Below are positions 28,663-38,173 of a DNA stretch of 64,000 nucleotides, piece by piece. The notes beneath the pieces were generated by a model that was not told the DNA's origin, ran no database searches, and was given only the letters and a program-made list of their open reading frames with translations. Positions within the stretch are counted from its first letter, which is position 1; the number at the start of each line of letters is the position of its first letter. The translations under genes and the position numbers were made by a program. Origin of the DNA: Clostridiales bacterium. Lineage in GTDB: Bacteria; Bacillota; Clostridia; Christensenellales; Borkfalkiaceae. The stretch spans positions 62,001 through 126,000 of the forward strand of contig JAFLVO010000003.1 of assembly GCA_022508245.1 (NCBI GenBank), given 5' to 3'.

Positions 28663-28844
28663 TTTTGCTTGGCTTATAAGCGGCGCATCTCTTTGCACGC
28701 TTGCGTTTTCCTCGGTTATTTCCCTAACTGTAAACTTTTTCGGAGAAGCTGCGCCTCCGCGACCTGCTTTATTCCAACCCAAACAATCTTGTTGCGTAGG
28801 TTAATTAGCTTTTTATAAAAAAATATAAAATTGTGATTTTTTAG

Positions 28845-28903
28845 TTGACAATTCACATAATATATATTATTATTTTATTATCATATGAATAATAGTTCAT
28901 ATG
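28845..28903 (+). promoter_or_regulatory. Promoter TTGACA-17-TATTAT plus ArsR-type operator catatgaa-N6-ttcatatg
   Basis: TTGACA 28845-28850, TATTAT 28868-28873, perfect 8-bp inverted repeat 28882-28889/28896-28903, directly upstream of an ArsR-family gene. Confidence 0.75.
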
Positions 28904-28919
28904 TAAAGGAAGTATAGAT

Positions 28920-29267
28920 ATGGACATCAATCAGGAGGATTTACACGAAGCCCGTGTAAAAACGGTGGTTTCTTCAATGCCGTCGGATAGCGCAATTTCG
29001 GAAATGGGCGCCAGATTTAAGGTTATAAGCGAACCCTCACGCCTTAAAATTCTGCTCGCGCTCTCCGCAGGAGAATTGTGCGTTGAACACATAACCGAGG
29101 CGGTGGGGGGCAATCAGAGCGCCGTTTCGCACCAGCTTCGTACTCTCAAAGACAACCGCATAGTAAAGTGCCGCAGAGAGGGTAAAAAGGTACTGTATTC
29201 AATCTCCGACGGGCATATTTTGACTATGATAGAGATGGCAAAGGAGCATTTGGACTGCAATGAATAG
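28920..29267 (+). CDS. ArsR/SmtB family metal-responsive regulator
   Basis: 'MGARFKVISEPSRLKILLALSAGELCVEHITEAVGGNQSAVSHQLRTLKDNRIVKCRREGKKVLYSI'. Confidence 0.93.
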   Translation: MDINQEDLHEARVKTVVSSMPSDSAISEMGARFKVISEPSRLKILLALSAGELCVEHITEAVGGNQSAVSHQLRTLKDNRIVKCRREGKKVLYSISDGHILTMIEMAKEHLDCNE

Positions 29268-31599
29268 AGTAATAAAGATATCGGGCTTGGACTGCGCCAA
29301 CTGCGCGCGTGAGCTTGAGGAAGAGATAGAAAAGATTGAGGGCGTACAGAGCGTAACCGTCGATTTTATGGCGCAGAAAGTAATAGTCGACTGCGACGAA
29401 GAAACGCTTGAAAAGGTAATATACTGCTGTAACCACTTCGAAGAGGTAAAGGTAATACCCGAAGAAAAGAAAGTTCCCGAGGAAAAGCCGGAGCGCGGCA
29501 AGACTACGCTTAAAATTACGGGGCTGTGCTGCGCCAATTGCGCCCGCGAGCTTGAAGAAGAGCTCAACAAGATAGAGGGCGTAGAGGGTACGGTTGACTT
29601 TGTCAATTTAAAGGTAATACTATCCGCAAACAGCGCTGAAGGATACGAAAAAGCCGTTTACACTATATCCCACTTCGAGGACGTGAAGATAGTAGATGAA
29701 AACGTGCCCGTCAAAAAGCAAGGTGTTATCAAAAGCCATTTAAACGATATTATCTTTATTGCGGTAGCAACCTGCCTTTTCGTGCCCGCGTTCGTGCTCG
29801 ATTTGCTAGGGATACCCAAGGATAATTTTGCCATTCAGATTATAAATTACGTTTTATACGGCGTATCCTATCTTTTAGTGGGTTGGAAAGTGCTCTTAAA
29901 CACGGCAAAAAACATAGTTAAGGGCAAGATATTCGACGAAAACTTTTTAATGACAATTGCCTCGGTCGGCGCAATTCTCTTGGGGATTTTCGCTGGCGAC
30001 GGCTTTGCGGAGGGAGTTGCCGTAATGCTTTTATACTCGCTCGGCGAGCTCTTGCAGGGCATAGCGGTGGGGTCGTCGAGAAATTCCATTACAAAGCTAA
30101 TGGACTTAAAGAGCCAGACCGCAACCTTATTAGTTAACGGCGAACAGAAAGTAATTCCGCCCGAAGAGCTGAAGGTTGGAGACAGAATTTTAATTAAGGT
30201 CGGCGAAAAGGTTCCCGCCGACTGCAAAATCGTAAAGGGCGAAACCTCGCTTGATTTAAAGAGCTTGAACGGCGAACCTGCTCCCCGCGACGTCAAAGAG
30301 GGCGACGAAATACTTTCCGGCAGTATAAACCTTTCCAAGGTAATAGAAGGGGAAATAATAAGGGAGTATAAGAACTCGGCGGTCGCTAAAATTCTGGAGC
30401 TTGTTGAAAATTCCACGGCTAAAAAGTCAAAACCCGAAAAATTTATAACCAAATTCGCAAAATACTACACCCCCGCGGTGTGCCTTGCGGCAGTTCTCGT
30501 TGCCGCGCTCGTTCCTACGGTTATCTGCGCCGTTTTAAACAGCTTTACCTGGGATACCTACGGCGACTGGATATACAAGGCGCTAAACTTCCTCGTAATT
30601 TCCTGCCCTTGCGCGCTCGTAATTTCCGTACCGCTGTCATATTTCTGCGGGATAGGCAGGTGCGCAAAGTTCGGTATTTTGGTAAAGGGTTCAACCTGCC
30701 TCGATTCCCTCGCGCAAAGCACTGTTGCGGCATTCGATAAGACGGGAACGCTGACAGAGGGCACTTTCGGGATAGTCAAATACTCAAGCGAAGAGGCGTT
30801 AAAACTTGCGGCATGTGCCGAAAAGTATTCGTCCCACCCCATAGCGGCGGCGTTTAAGGATATTGTGTCCGACTATAAAATAGAGGACGCGCAGGAGGTC
30901 GCGGGCAAGGGCGTGAAGTGCATTTGCAACGGGGAAGTCCTTCTCTGCGGAAATGCCGCGCTGTTGCAGGAAAACGGCGTTGAATTCGAAAAGGTTGATA
31001 GCCTCTCTACAATTGTCTACGTGGCACAAGGCGGCAAGGCGGTTGGCTTTATAGAGATTGACGACGTAATAAAAGTCGGCGCGAAAGAGGCCGTTGCAGA
31101 GCTTAAAAAGCAGGGTATAGAGAGCGCCGTTATGCTGACCGGCGACCTCAGGGCAAGAGCGCAAAAAATTGCCGTGGAGGTGGGGCTTGACGGGTTTGAG
31201 GCCGAGCTTCTTCCCGACCAAAAGCTTGAAAAGGCAACCTGCTTAAAGGAAAACGGAAAGCTGATGTACGTAGGCGACGGAATAAACGACGCACCCGTAA
31301 TGACCGCGGCGGACTGCGCCGTCTCCATGGGCAAGGTGGGTAGTGACGCGGCTATCGAGGCAAGCGATATAGTACTTGTTTCGGATAATCTTTCGCTCCT
31401 TCCCAAGGGCAAGAAAATTGCCAAGGGCACACGCCGCATTGTCGTTGAAAATATAGCCGGCTCGCTCGCCGTAAAGGCAGCTATAATGGCGTTAAGTATC
31501 GCAATCACGCCTTTCCCGCTGATTATATCCATTATTGCAGACGTCGGCGTAATGCTCGTCGCCGTACTCAACGCAATGCGCACAAGCCTTATAAAATAA
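29260..31599 (+). CDS. Heavy-metal P1B-type ATPase (Cd/Zn/Pb class likely) with two N-terminal HMA domains
   Basis: Tandem 'GLDCANCARELEEEI' and 'GLCCANCARELEEEL', 'ISCPCALVISVPL', 'AFDKTGTLTEG', 'YVGDGINDAPVM'. Confidence 0.93.
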   Translation: MNRVIKISGLDCANCARELEEEIEKIEGVQSVTVDFMAQKVIVDCDEETLEKVIYCCNHFEEVKVIPEEKKVPEEKPERGKTTLKITGLCCANCARELEEELNKIEGVEGTVDFVNLKVILSANSAEGYEKAVYTISHFEDVKIVDENVPVKKQGVIKSHLNDIIFIAVATCLFVPAFVLDLLGIPKDNFAIQIINYVLYGVSYLLVGWKVLLNTAKNIVKGKIFDENFLMTIASVGAILLGIFAGDGFAEGVAVMLLYSLGELLQGIAVGSSRNSITKLMDLKSQTATLLVNGEQKVIPPEELKVGDRILIKVGEKVPADCKIVKGETSLDLKSLNGEPAPRDVKEGDEILSGSINLSKVIEGEIIREYKNSAVAKILELVENSTAKKSKPEKFITKFAKYYTPAVCLAAVLVAALVPTVICAVLNSFTWDTYGDWIYKALNFLVISCPCALVISVPLSYFCGIGRCAKFGILVKGSTCLDSLAQSTVAAFDKTGTLTEGTFGIVKYSSEEALKLAACAEKYSSHPIAAAFKDIVSDYKIEDAQEVAGKGVKCICNGEVLLCGNAALLQENGVEFEKVDSLSTIVYVAQGGKAVGFIEIDDVIKVGAKEAVAELKKQGIESAVMLTGDLRARAQKIAVEVGLDGFEAELLPDQKLEKATCLKENGKLMYVGDGINDAPVMTAADCAVSMGKVGSDAAIEASDIVLVSDNLSLLPKGKKIAKGTRRIVVENIAGSLAVKAAIMALSIAITPFPLIISIIADVGVMLVAVLNAMRTSLIK

Positions 31600-31617
31600 T
31601 TTAACAGCATCAATGTT

Positions 31618-31648
31618 GCCGCCGAAGCGATTTTGCTTCGGCGGCTTT
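31618..31648 (+). terminator. Rho-independent terminator
   Basis: gccgccgaagc ... gcttcggcggc followed by ttt. Confidence 0.65.
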
Positions 31649-31697
31649 ACATTTATATGAGCATATGCTATAATTGAGCATATAAAAGAGGTTCATA

Positions 31698-33410
31698 ATG
31701 ATTGAAAAATATATTAAAGCGGCAAAAAGAGAAGTCAAAGCCGACCTCGTATTGAAAAACGCGACCTATCTTGACGTATTCTGCGGAAAACTGCGTAAAG
31801 GCGATATCGCAATCGTAGGCGAGAGAATTGTCGGCACGGGCGAATACGCGGGCGTAGAGGAGATTGACTGCTCGTCTTTAACGGTTTTACCCGGCTATAT
31901 CGACGGACACGTTCATATAGAGAGCTCACAGCTCTCCCCCGAGGGATTTGCATCCCTGATAGTTCCCCGCGGCACTACGACTATAATTGCCGACCCGCAC
32001 GAGATAACCAACGTGTGCGGAATTGCGGGCTGTGAATATATTAAAAATGCTTCGCAAAACGTACCGCTTGACGTTAAAATTCAATTGCCGTCCTGCGTTC
32101 CGGCGACCCCGTTTGAAACGAGCGGCGCAACCCTTGCGGGCAAGGATATAGAGGAAAATATCGGCAAAGATTATATATTCGGCTTGGGCGAATTTATGAA
32201 TTATCCCGGCGTTGTAGGCTGCGATAAAGACGTTTTGAAAAAGCTTGAAGCGGCGCACTCGGCGGACAAGATTATCGACGGACACGCCCCTTCTTTGAGC
32301 GGCTACGAGCTCAACGCATATCTCTGCGGCGGAATCTCCACAGACCACGAGTGTGTTACGGGCGAGGAAATCGAAGAGAAAATTTCCAAGGGTATGTATG
32401 TGCATATCCGCCACGGCTCTTCCACCCGCAATCTCAAAAACGCAAAATTTATGACGGATGATAAGTTCCGCCGTTTTATACTCTGCACCGACGACAGACA
32501 CGCCGCCGATTTGAAGCAAAAGGGGCACATTGACGACGCTCTTAAAAACCTCGTGAAAATGGGTGTAGATCCCATTCGGGCGGTAATATGTGCCACTTTA
32601 AACGCCGCCGAGTGCTATGATTTAAAATTCCGCGGCGGTATTGCGCCCTTCTGGCTTGCAGACCTGGTCGCCGTTTCGGATATGAAAAATTTCGAGGCAA
32701 AATACGTTTTCAAGAACGGAAAACTCGTTGCAAAAGACGGCAAACCTCTCTTCGATACCACGACAAGATATCTGCCGGAAAGTGTTTTAAATACTGTAAA
32801 ATTAAAAGAGATGAGGGCGGAAGATTTCACGCTTACTTTAACGGGCAGGCGGGCAAAGACAATTACGATAGAACCCGGCGGCATTGTCACTGGCTGTGAA
32901 ATTGTAGAGGTGGAAAGCAAGGACGGAGATGTTGTTTTAAAGGGCAATGACCTTTTGAAGCTTGCAGTAGTCGAAAGGCATAAAATGACGGGCAATATCG
33001 GAAGAGCGCTTCTTAAGGGCTACGGCTTTAAAGGCGGAGCGCTGGGAATAACTATCGCGCACGACTCGCACAATATAATTCTTCTCGGCGACGACAACGA
33101 AAGCATGGCAAAGGCGGCAAACACCTTAAAAGCTATAGGCGGGGGTATGGTAATAGTAAATTCGAATAGCTGGGAAGTTCACTCGCTCACCCTCGATATA
33201 GGCGGGCTTATGTCCTCGCGGGATGCCGAAAGTCTACAGCGTGACAGCCGCACTTTAATAGATTTGGCACACGAAATGGGCGTAAAACGTGAGTACGAGG
33301 CTTTTATGTCCCTTGCCTTTCTCTCGCTTGCGGTAATTCCAAAGCTCAAGCTCTTGGATACGGGACTTTTCGACGTGGAGAAGTTTGTATTTACAGACAT
33401 AAATGCGTAA
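31698..33410 (+). CDS. ade: Adenine deaminase
   Basis: 'VLPGYIDGHVHIESSQLSPEGFASLIVPRGTTTIIADPHEITNVCG', 'GGMVIV...WEVHSLTLDIGGLMS'. Confidence 0.93.
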   Translation: MIEKYIKAAKREVKADLVLKNATYLDVFCGKLRKGDIAIVGERIVGTGEYAGVEEIDCSSLTVLPGYIDGHVHIESSQLSPEGFASLIVPRGTTTIIADPHEITNVCGIAGCEYIKNASQNVPLDVKIQLPSCVPATPFETSGATLAGKDIEENIGKDYIFGLGEFMNYPGVVGCDKDVLKKLEAAHSADKIIDGHAPSLSGYELNAYLCGGISTDHECVTGEEIEEKISKGMYVHIRHGSSTRNLKNAKFMTDDKFRRFILCTDDRHAADLKQKGHIDDALKNLVKMGVDPIRAVICATLNAAECYDLKFRGGIAPFWLADLVAVSDMKNFEAKYVFKNGKLVAKDGKPLFDTTTRYLPESVLNTVKLKEMRAEDFTLTLTGRRAKTITIEPGGIVTGCEIVEVESKDGDVVLKGNDLLKLAVVERHKMTGNIGRALLKGYGFKGGALGITIAHDSHNIILLGDDNESMAKAANTLKAIGGGMVIVNSNSWEVHSLTLDIGGLMSSRDAESLQRDSRTLIDLAHEMGVKREYEAFMSLAFLSLAVIPKLKLLDTGLFDVEKFVFTDINA

Positions 33411-33436
33411 AATTTGACAAAATACGCTAACAGCTG

Positions 33437-33468
33437 ATTACGGCGGACGCAATGTCCGCCGTAATTTC
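33437..33468 (+). terminator. Rho-independent terminator
   Basis: attacggcggac-gcaat-gtccgccgtaat followed by ttc. Confidence 0.65.
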
Positions 33469-33510
33469 GTCTATTTTTCAAAAAATACACAATTTTCTGT
33501 AAAAAAGAAT

Positions 33511-33539
33511 TTTACATTATTGCTTATTTATAGTACAAT
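33511..33539 (+). promoter_or_regulatory. Promoter TTTACA-17-TACAAT upstream of secA
   Basis: TTTACA 33511-33516, TACAAT 33534-33539. Confidence 0.5.
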
Positions 33540-33575
33540 TATAAAAGCCGTAATATCGGCTAAACAGGAGATTTT

Positions 33576-36500
33576 ATGGGTCTTGTCAAGTATATTCTCG
33601 GCTCGGATTCGAGAAGGGCGCTTAAAAAACTTAACAAACTTGCTTTAAAGGTGGAAAGTCTTGAACCCAAGTATGCGGCTATGACAGACGACGAGCTTAA
33701 AGGTCAGACTAAAATCTTAAAGGACAGGCTGTCGGCAGGCGAAACGCTCGACGACATTATGTTCGACGCGTTCGCGGCTCTCAGGGAGGCGAGCTGGCGT
33801 GTTCTCAAAATGAAGCACTTCCACGTTCAGATAATCGGCGGTATATGCCTGCATCAGGGCAGAATTGCCGAGATGAAAACGGGTGAAGGTAAGACGCTTG
33901 TTTCAACTCTGCCCGCATATTTAAATGCGCTTACGGGCAAGGGCGTGCATATAGTAACCGTAAACGACTACCTTGCAAAGCGTGACGCCGAGTGGATGGG
34001 TAAGGTTCATAAATTTATGGGACTTACCGTCGGCGTAGTCGTGCCCGGCATGGATGACGACGAAAAGAAAAAGTCCTACGCTTGCGACATCATCTACGCA
34101 ACCAACAACGAGCTCGGCTTCGACTACCTTCGCGACAACCTCAAAACATCCATACCCGCTATGGTTCAGCGCGAGCTCAACTACTGCATAATCGACGAGG
34201 TCGACTCCATTTTAATCGACGAGGCGAGAACTCCCCTCATTATCTCGGGCAGGGGCGGCGAAAGCTCCAAGCTGTATGAGGACGTTGACAGGTTTGTAAG
34301 AACGCTGCACGGCGGATTTGACGACGATAAAAAAGACGCAGAGAAGAAAATTCCCTCCCGCAGAAAGAAGAACGTTACGGAGGAGGAGCAGGAAGCGCTC
34401 AACAACCTTTCCGCTATTTTGGAGGAAATGGAGAATTGGGACTATATTATTGACAGAAAGGACAAGTCGGTAACAATTACCGAAAAGGGCGCAGAGAAAT
34501 GCGAAAGATTTTTCGGCATCAAGAACCTCGGCGACATTGAAAACGCCGACTTGAACCATCATATTCAGCAGGCGTTGAAGGCGCACGAGCTCTTCCACAA
34601 CGGCGAAGAGTATATCGTGTCCGACGACGGCGAAATACTCATCGTCGACGAGTTTACAGGTCGTATTTTGAACGGCAGAAGATATTCCGACGGTCTGCAT
34701 CAGGCAATCGAGGCAAAGGAAAAGGTCAAGGTTAAGGAAGAGAATAAAACTCACGCAACCGTAACTTTCCAGAACTATTTCCGCCTCTATTCAAAGCTCG
34801 CGGGCATGACGGGTACGGCTATGACAGAAGAGGACGAATTCAGAACCATCTATTCGCTCGACGTCGTTCCCATCCCCACCAACCGCCCCGTGCAAAGGAC
34901 GGACATGCAGGACAATATCTATTCCACGGTAGAGGGTAAAAAACGCGCAATCGTAAGAGAAGTCGTTGAAAGGCACGCAAAAGGTCAGCCCATACTTATC
35001 GGTACCGTCACCGTAGACAAGTCGGAAGAAATTTCAAGACTTCTGCTTAGAAACGGCATTAAACACAATATTCTAAACGCTAAAAACCACGCACGCGAGG
35101 CGGAAATAGTTGCGCAGGCGGGCAGACTGAACGCAGTAACCATTGCAACCAACATGGCGGGCCGTGGTACGGATATTCTTTTAGGCGGCAACCCCGAATA
35201 CCTTGCCAAAAAGCGTATGCGCGAGGAAGGCTACGACCACGACATGATTGAAGTGGCTATATCCTACGCCGACAGAGAGTTCACTGAAGAGGAGCAAAAG
35301 GCGCGCGACAGGTACGCAGAGCTCTACGAAAACTACAAAAAAGAGACCGACGCTGAGAAGGAAGAGGTTATCAAGGCGGGCGGACTCTGCATAGTCGGTA
35401 CGGAGCGCCACGAGTCGCGCCGTATAGACAACCAGCTCCGCGGCCGTTCGGGACGTCAGGGCGACCCCGGCGCTTCGGTGTTCTTCATTTCGCTTGAGGA
35501 TGACCTTGCTGTCAGATTCGGCGGCGAAAGGATGAAAAGGCTGTACGAATTTTTCAAAATAGACGACGACACTTCGCTCTCTTCAAAAATGCTTTCAAGG
35601 AGCATAGAAAACGCTCAAAAGGCTATCGAGGGCAGGAATTTCGGCATAAGAAAGCACACTTTGCAATACGACGAGGTAATGAACGAACAGCGTAAAACCA
35701 TCTACGGCGAGCGCTTAAAGGTGCTTAAAGGTGAGGATGTACACGAGCAGATGCTCAAATATATTCCCGACTACGTTGCAAAGGTCGTGGGCGAGACTGT
35801 CAACACCGAGGCAATGCCCGAAAAGTGGGACGAAGAGGCTTTAAACGCCGCTTTAAGGCAGAAGGCTTACCCCGACGAATGCGAGTTCGAAATTACACGA
35901 GAGATGCTTGAAAAGTGGGATTACGAGCGCGCAATAAACAAAATTTCCAAAGAAATTACCAAAGCTTACGAACAGAAGATTATAAATATAAGCGAAATGA
36001 CCGAAGGTCAGGTGGACTACAAACAGGTCGAAAGAAACGAGCTGTTACGCAGCGTAGACAGAAACTGGATAGACCACATTGATGCAATGGACCAGCTTCG
36101 CAAGGGTATAGGACTCCGCGGTTACGCCCAGCAGGACCCCGTAATTGCCTATAAGCAAGAGGGCTACGATATGTTCGAGGAGATGATTGACCGCGTTCAG
36201 ACTACTACTATTTCAAGGCTCTTAAAGGGCAGAATAGTGCGCGTACAGCCTTCGCGTCCCGTGCCAGTACAGCAAATGGAGCCCCTGCCCGAGCGCAATG
36301 GTGTTGCACCCATGAACCCTGGCGTTGCGGCACGCGCGCAGGAAATTATGCAAAAGAGATTGGAGGAGGCTCAAAGGACTCAAAACGGCATGACGCCTTC
36401 CGCAGCAACGACCCCTTCGGCGGCTTCTACAGGTCCCGTAATAGGCGACGCACCGTTGCCACCCAAAGACCTTATGACAAACTCCGAGGGTAAGCAGCTT

Positions 36501-36602
36501 CCCAAGATAAATGCAAAAACCGAGGTGGGACGTAACGACCCCTGCCCCTGCGGCAGCGGCAAAAAGTATAAAAACTGCTGCTACTGGAAAGACCACAAAT
36601 AA
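33576..36602 (+). CDS. secA: Preprotein translocase ATPase SecA
   Basis: 'AEMKTGEGKTLVSTLPAYLNAL', 'DEVDSILIDEARTPLIISG', C-terminal SEC-C zinc motif 'GRNDPCPCGSGKKYKNCC'. Confidence 0.97.
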   Translation: MGLVKYILGSDSRRALKKLNKLALKVESLEPKYAAMTDDELKGQTKILKDRLSAGETLDDIMFDAFAALREASWRVLKMKHFHVQIIGGICLHQGRIAEMKTGEGKTLVSTLPAYLNALTGKGVHIVTVNDYLAKRDAEWMGKVHKFMGLTVGVVVPGMDDDEKKKSYACDIIYATNNELGFDYLRDNLKTSIPAMVQRELNYCIIDEVDSILIDEARTPLIISGRGGESSKLYEDVDRFVRTLHGGFDDDKKDAEKKIPSRRKKNVTEEEQEALNNLSAILEEMENWDYIIDRKDKSVTITEKGAEKCERFFGIKNLGDIENADLNHHIQQALKAHELFHNGEEYIVSDDGEILIVDEFTGRILNGRRYSDGLHQAIEAKEKVKVKEENKTHATVTFQNYFRLYSKLAGMTGTAMTEEDEFRTIYSLDVVPIPTNRPVQRTDMQDNIYSTVEGKKRAIVREVVERHAKGQPILIGTVTVDKSEEISRLLLRNGIKHNILNAKNHAREAEIVAQAGRLNAVTIATNMAGRGTDILLGGNPEYLAKKRMREEGYDHDMIEVAISYADREFTEEEQKARDRYAELYENYKKETDAEKEEVIKAGGLCIVGTERHESRRIDNQLRGRSGRQGDPGASVFFISLEDDLAVRFGGERMKRLYEFFKIDDDTSLSSKMLSRSIENAQKAIEGRNFGIRKHTLQYDEVMNEQRKTIYGERLKVLKGEDVHEQMLKYIPDYVAKVVGETVNTEAMPEKWDEEALNAALRQKAYPDECEFEITREMLEKWDYERAINKISKEITKAYEQKIINISEMTEGQVDYKQVERNELLRSVDRNWIDHIDAMDQLRKGIGLRGYAQQDPVIAYKQEGYDMFEEMIDRVQTTTISRLLKGRIVRVQPSRPVPVQQMEPLPERNGVAPMNPGVAARAQEIMQKRLEEAQRTQNGMTPSAATTPSAASTGPVIGDAPLPPKDLMTNSEGKQLPKINAKTEVGRNDPCPCGSGKKYKNCCYWKDHK

Positions 36603-36765
36603 TTAAATTGGGGCAGGAATATGCCCCGACTAATGCAAAATTCCAAATTTTTTGAAAGAATACCGAAACAAGAAAATTAAGGCAGATTTTGGCAATTAAC
36701 CCCCATATATGCCTAAGATAACGCATTTTTTGTAAATTCAGCCCTCCCTTTAAGAGAAAATATAT

Positions 36766-37866
36766 ATGTTCAAAGCAGACGATTACAGATTAAAACTTAA
36801 GAGCCTTGCCGTAACGCTTGCAGAGGCAAAGTACGCACTGGATATAGACAACCTCGGCGCGCGCCTTGACGAGCTTAAGGCAGAGCAAGAGAAACCCGAG
36901 GTTTGGCAAGACCTTGAAAAGTCGGCAAAGGTCGGCAGGGAGATCTCTGCGATAGAGGGCAAAATTTCCTCCTACAAGAAGGGCGAGGGGGCGCTTGCCG
37001 ATGCCAATGCGTTCGTTGACCTCATCGAGGAAGCGGACGATGAGAGTCTTATTTCCGAGCTTGAAAAGATGATTTTAGACGCCGAAAACGACATCGAGGA
37101 TATGCGCATTAAGGCGCTATTGAAGGGCAAATATGACGCAAATAACGCCATTTTGAACCTGCATGCGGGCGCGGGCGGAACGGAGGCGTGCGACTGGACG
37201 CAGATGCTCTATCGTATGTACGTGCGCTACTGCGAACAGCAGGGTTTCAAGGTTACCGAGCTCGACAGCGAGGACGGTGACGAAGCCGGGTTAAAGAGTG
37301 TCAGCTTCAAGGTTGACGGAGAGAACGCCTACGGCTATCTCAAGGCGGAGAAGGGCGTTCACAGACTTGTGCGTATTTCCCCCTTCGATTCCAACAAGAG
37401 GAGGCATACGTCGTTCGCCTCACTTGAAGTTATGCCGGAGGTTGACGACGAAGCGGAGATTGAAATTAAGGACGAGGATATAAGAATAGACGTGTACCGT
37501 TCGTCGGGTGCGGGCGGTCAGAAGGTAAACAAAACGGAGACCGCAATCCGCATCACGCACTTCCCTACGGGCATAGTAGTTACCTGCCAGAACGAGCGCA
37601 GTCAGCTCCAAAACAAGGCGATGGCGTTTGAGTATCTGCGGGCAAAGTTGCTCGAAAGACAGATAGCTGAACGTGAGGCGGCGGACGCCGAAATTAAGGG
37701 AGAAATAAAAAAAATAGAGTGGGGCAGTCAGATTCGCTCGTACGTTTTCTGCCCGTATACTCTCGTTAAGGACCACCGTACGGGGTACGAAAATTCCGAC
37801 GTGCAGAAGGTTATGGACGGGGAAATTCAGGGCTTTATAATAGACTACCTTAAAAAGACCGTTTAA
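36766..37866 (+). CDS. prfB: Peptide chain release factor 2, no programmed frameshift
   Basis: 'NLHAGAGGTEACDWTQMLYRMY', 'YRSSGAGGQKVNKTETAIRITH'. Continuous frame through the region where the frameshift usually lies (AKYALDIDNLGARL). Confidence 0.94.
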   Translation: MFKADDYRLKLKSLAVTLAEAKYALDIDNLGARLDELKAEQEKPEVWQDLEKSAKVGREISAIEGKISSYKKGEGALADANAFVDLIEEADDESLISELEKMILDAENDIEDMRIKALLKGKYDANNAILNLHAGAGGTEACDWTQMLYRMYVRYCEQQGFKVTELDSEDGDEAGLKSVSFKVDGENAYGYLKAEKGVHRLVRISPFDSNKRRHTSFASLEVMPEVDDEAEIEIKDEDIRIDVYRSSGAGGQKVNKTETAIRITHFPTGIVVTCQNERSQLQNKAMAFEYLRAKLLERQIAEREAADAEIKGEIKKIEWGSQIRSYVFCPYTLVKDHRTGYENSDVQKVMDGEIQGFIIDYLKKTV

Positions 37867-37947
37867 AATTTCCCTATTAATATTTTTTAATTACGCGCAT
37901 TTTCAGCGCAAAATTAATTTGATTTAATAACCCGTATATATAATTTT

Positions 37948-37977
37948 TTGTTGCGCGTACACGTGTACGCGCAACAA
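37948..37977. repeat. 30-nt perfect palindrome
   Basis: ttgttgcgcgtacac|gtgtacgcgcaacaa, intergenic downstream of prfB. Confidence 0.8.
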
Positions 37978-38173
37978 TAATCTTAATGAATATTTTTATA
38001 AATATGCAATAAATTTACTGTATAAAAAATCACTGACAAAATTGATAAAAATGCGTTAAATATGGCATATATAGGGGGTAATTACCATAAATTGCCTATA
38101 TATGCAGGGTTTGGAAGGTGATGAATATATATTCGCGCCTGCCGACGAAAAACGGATAAACTTATAAAAATTT

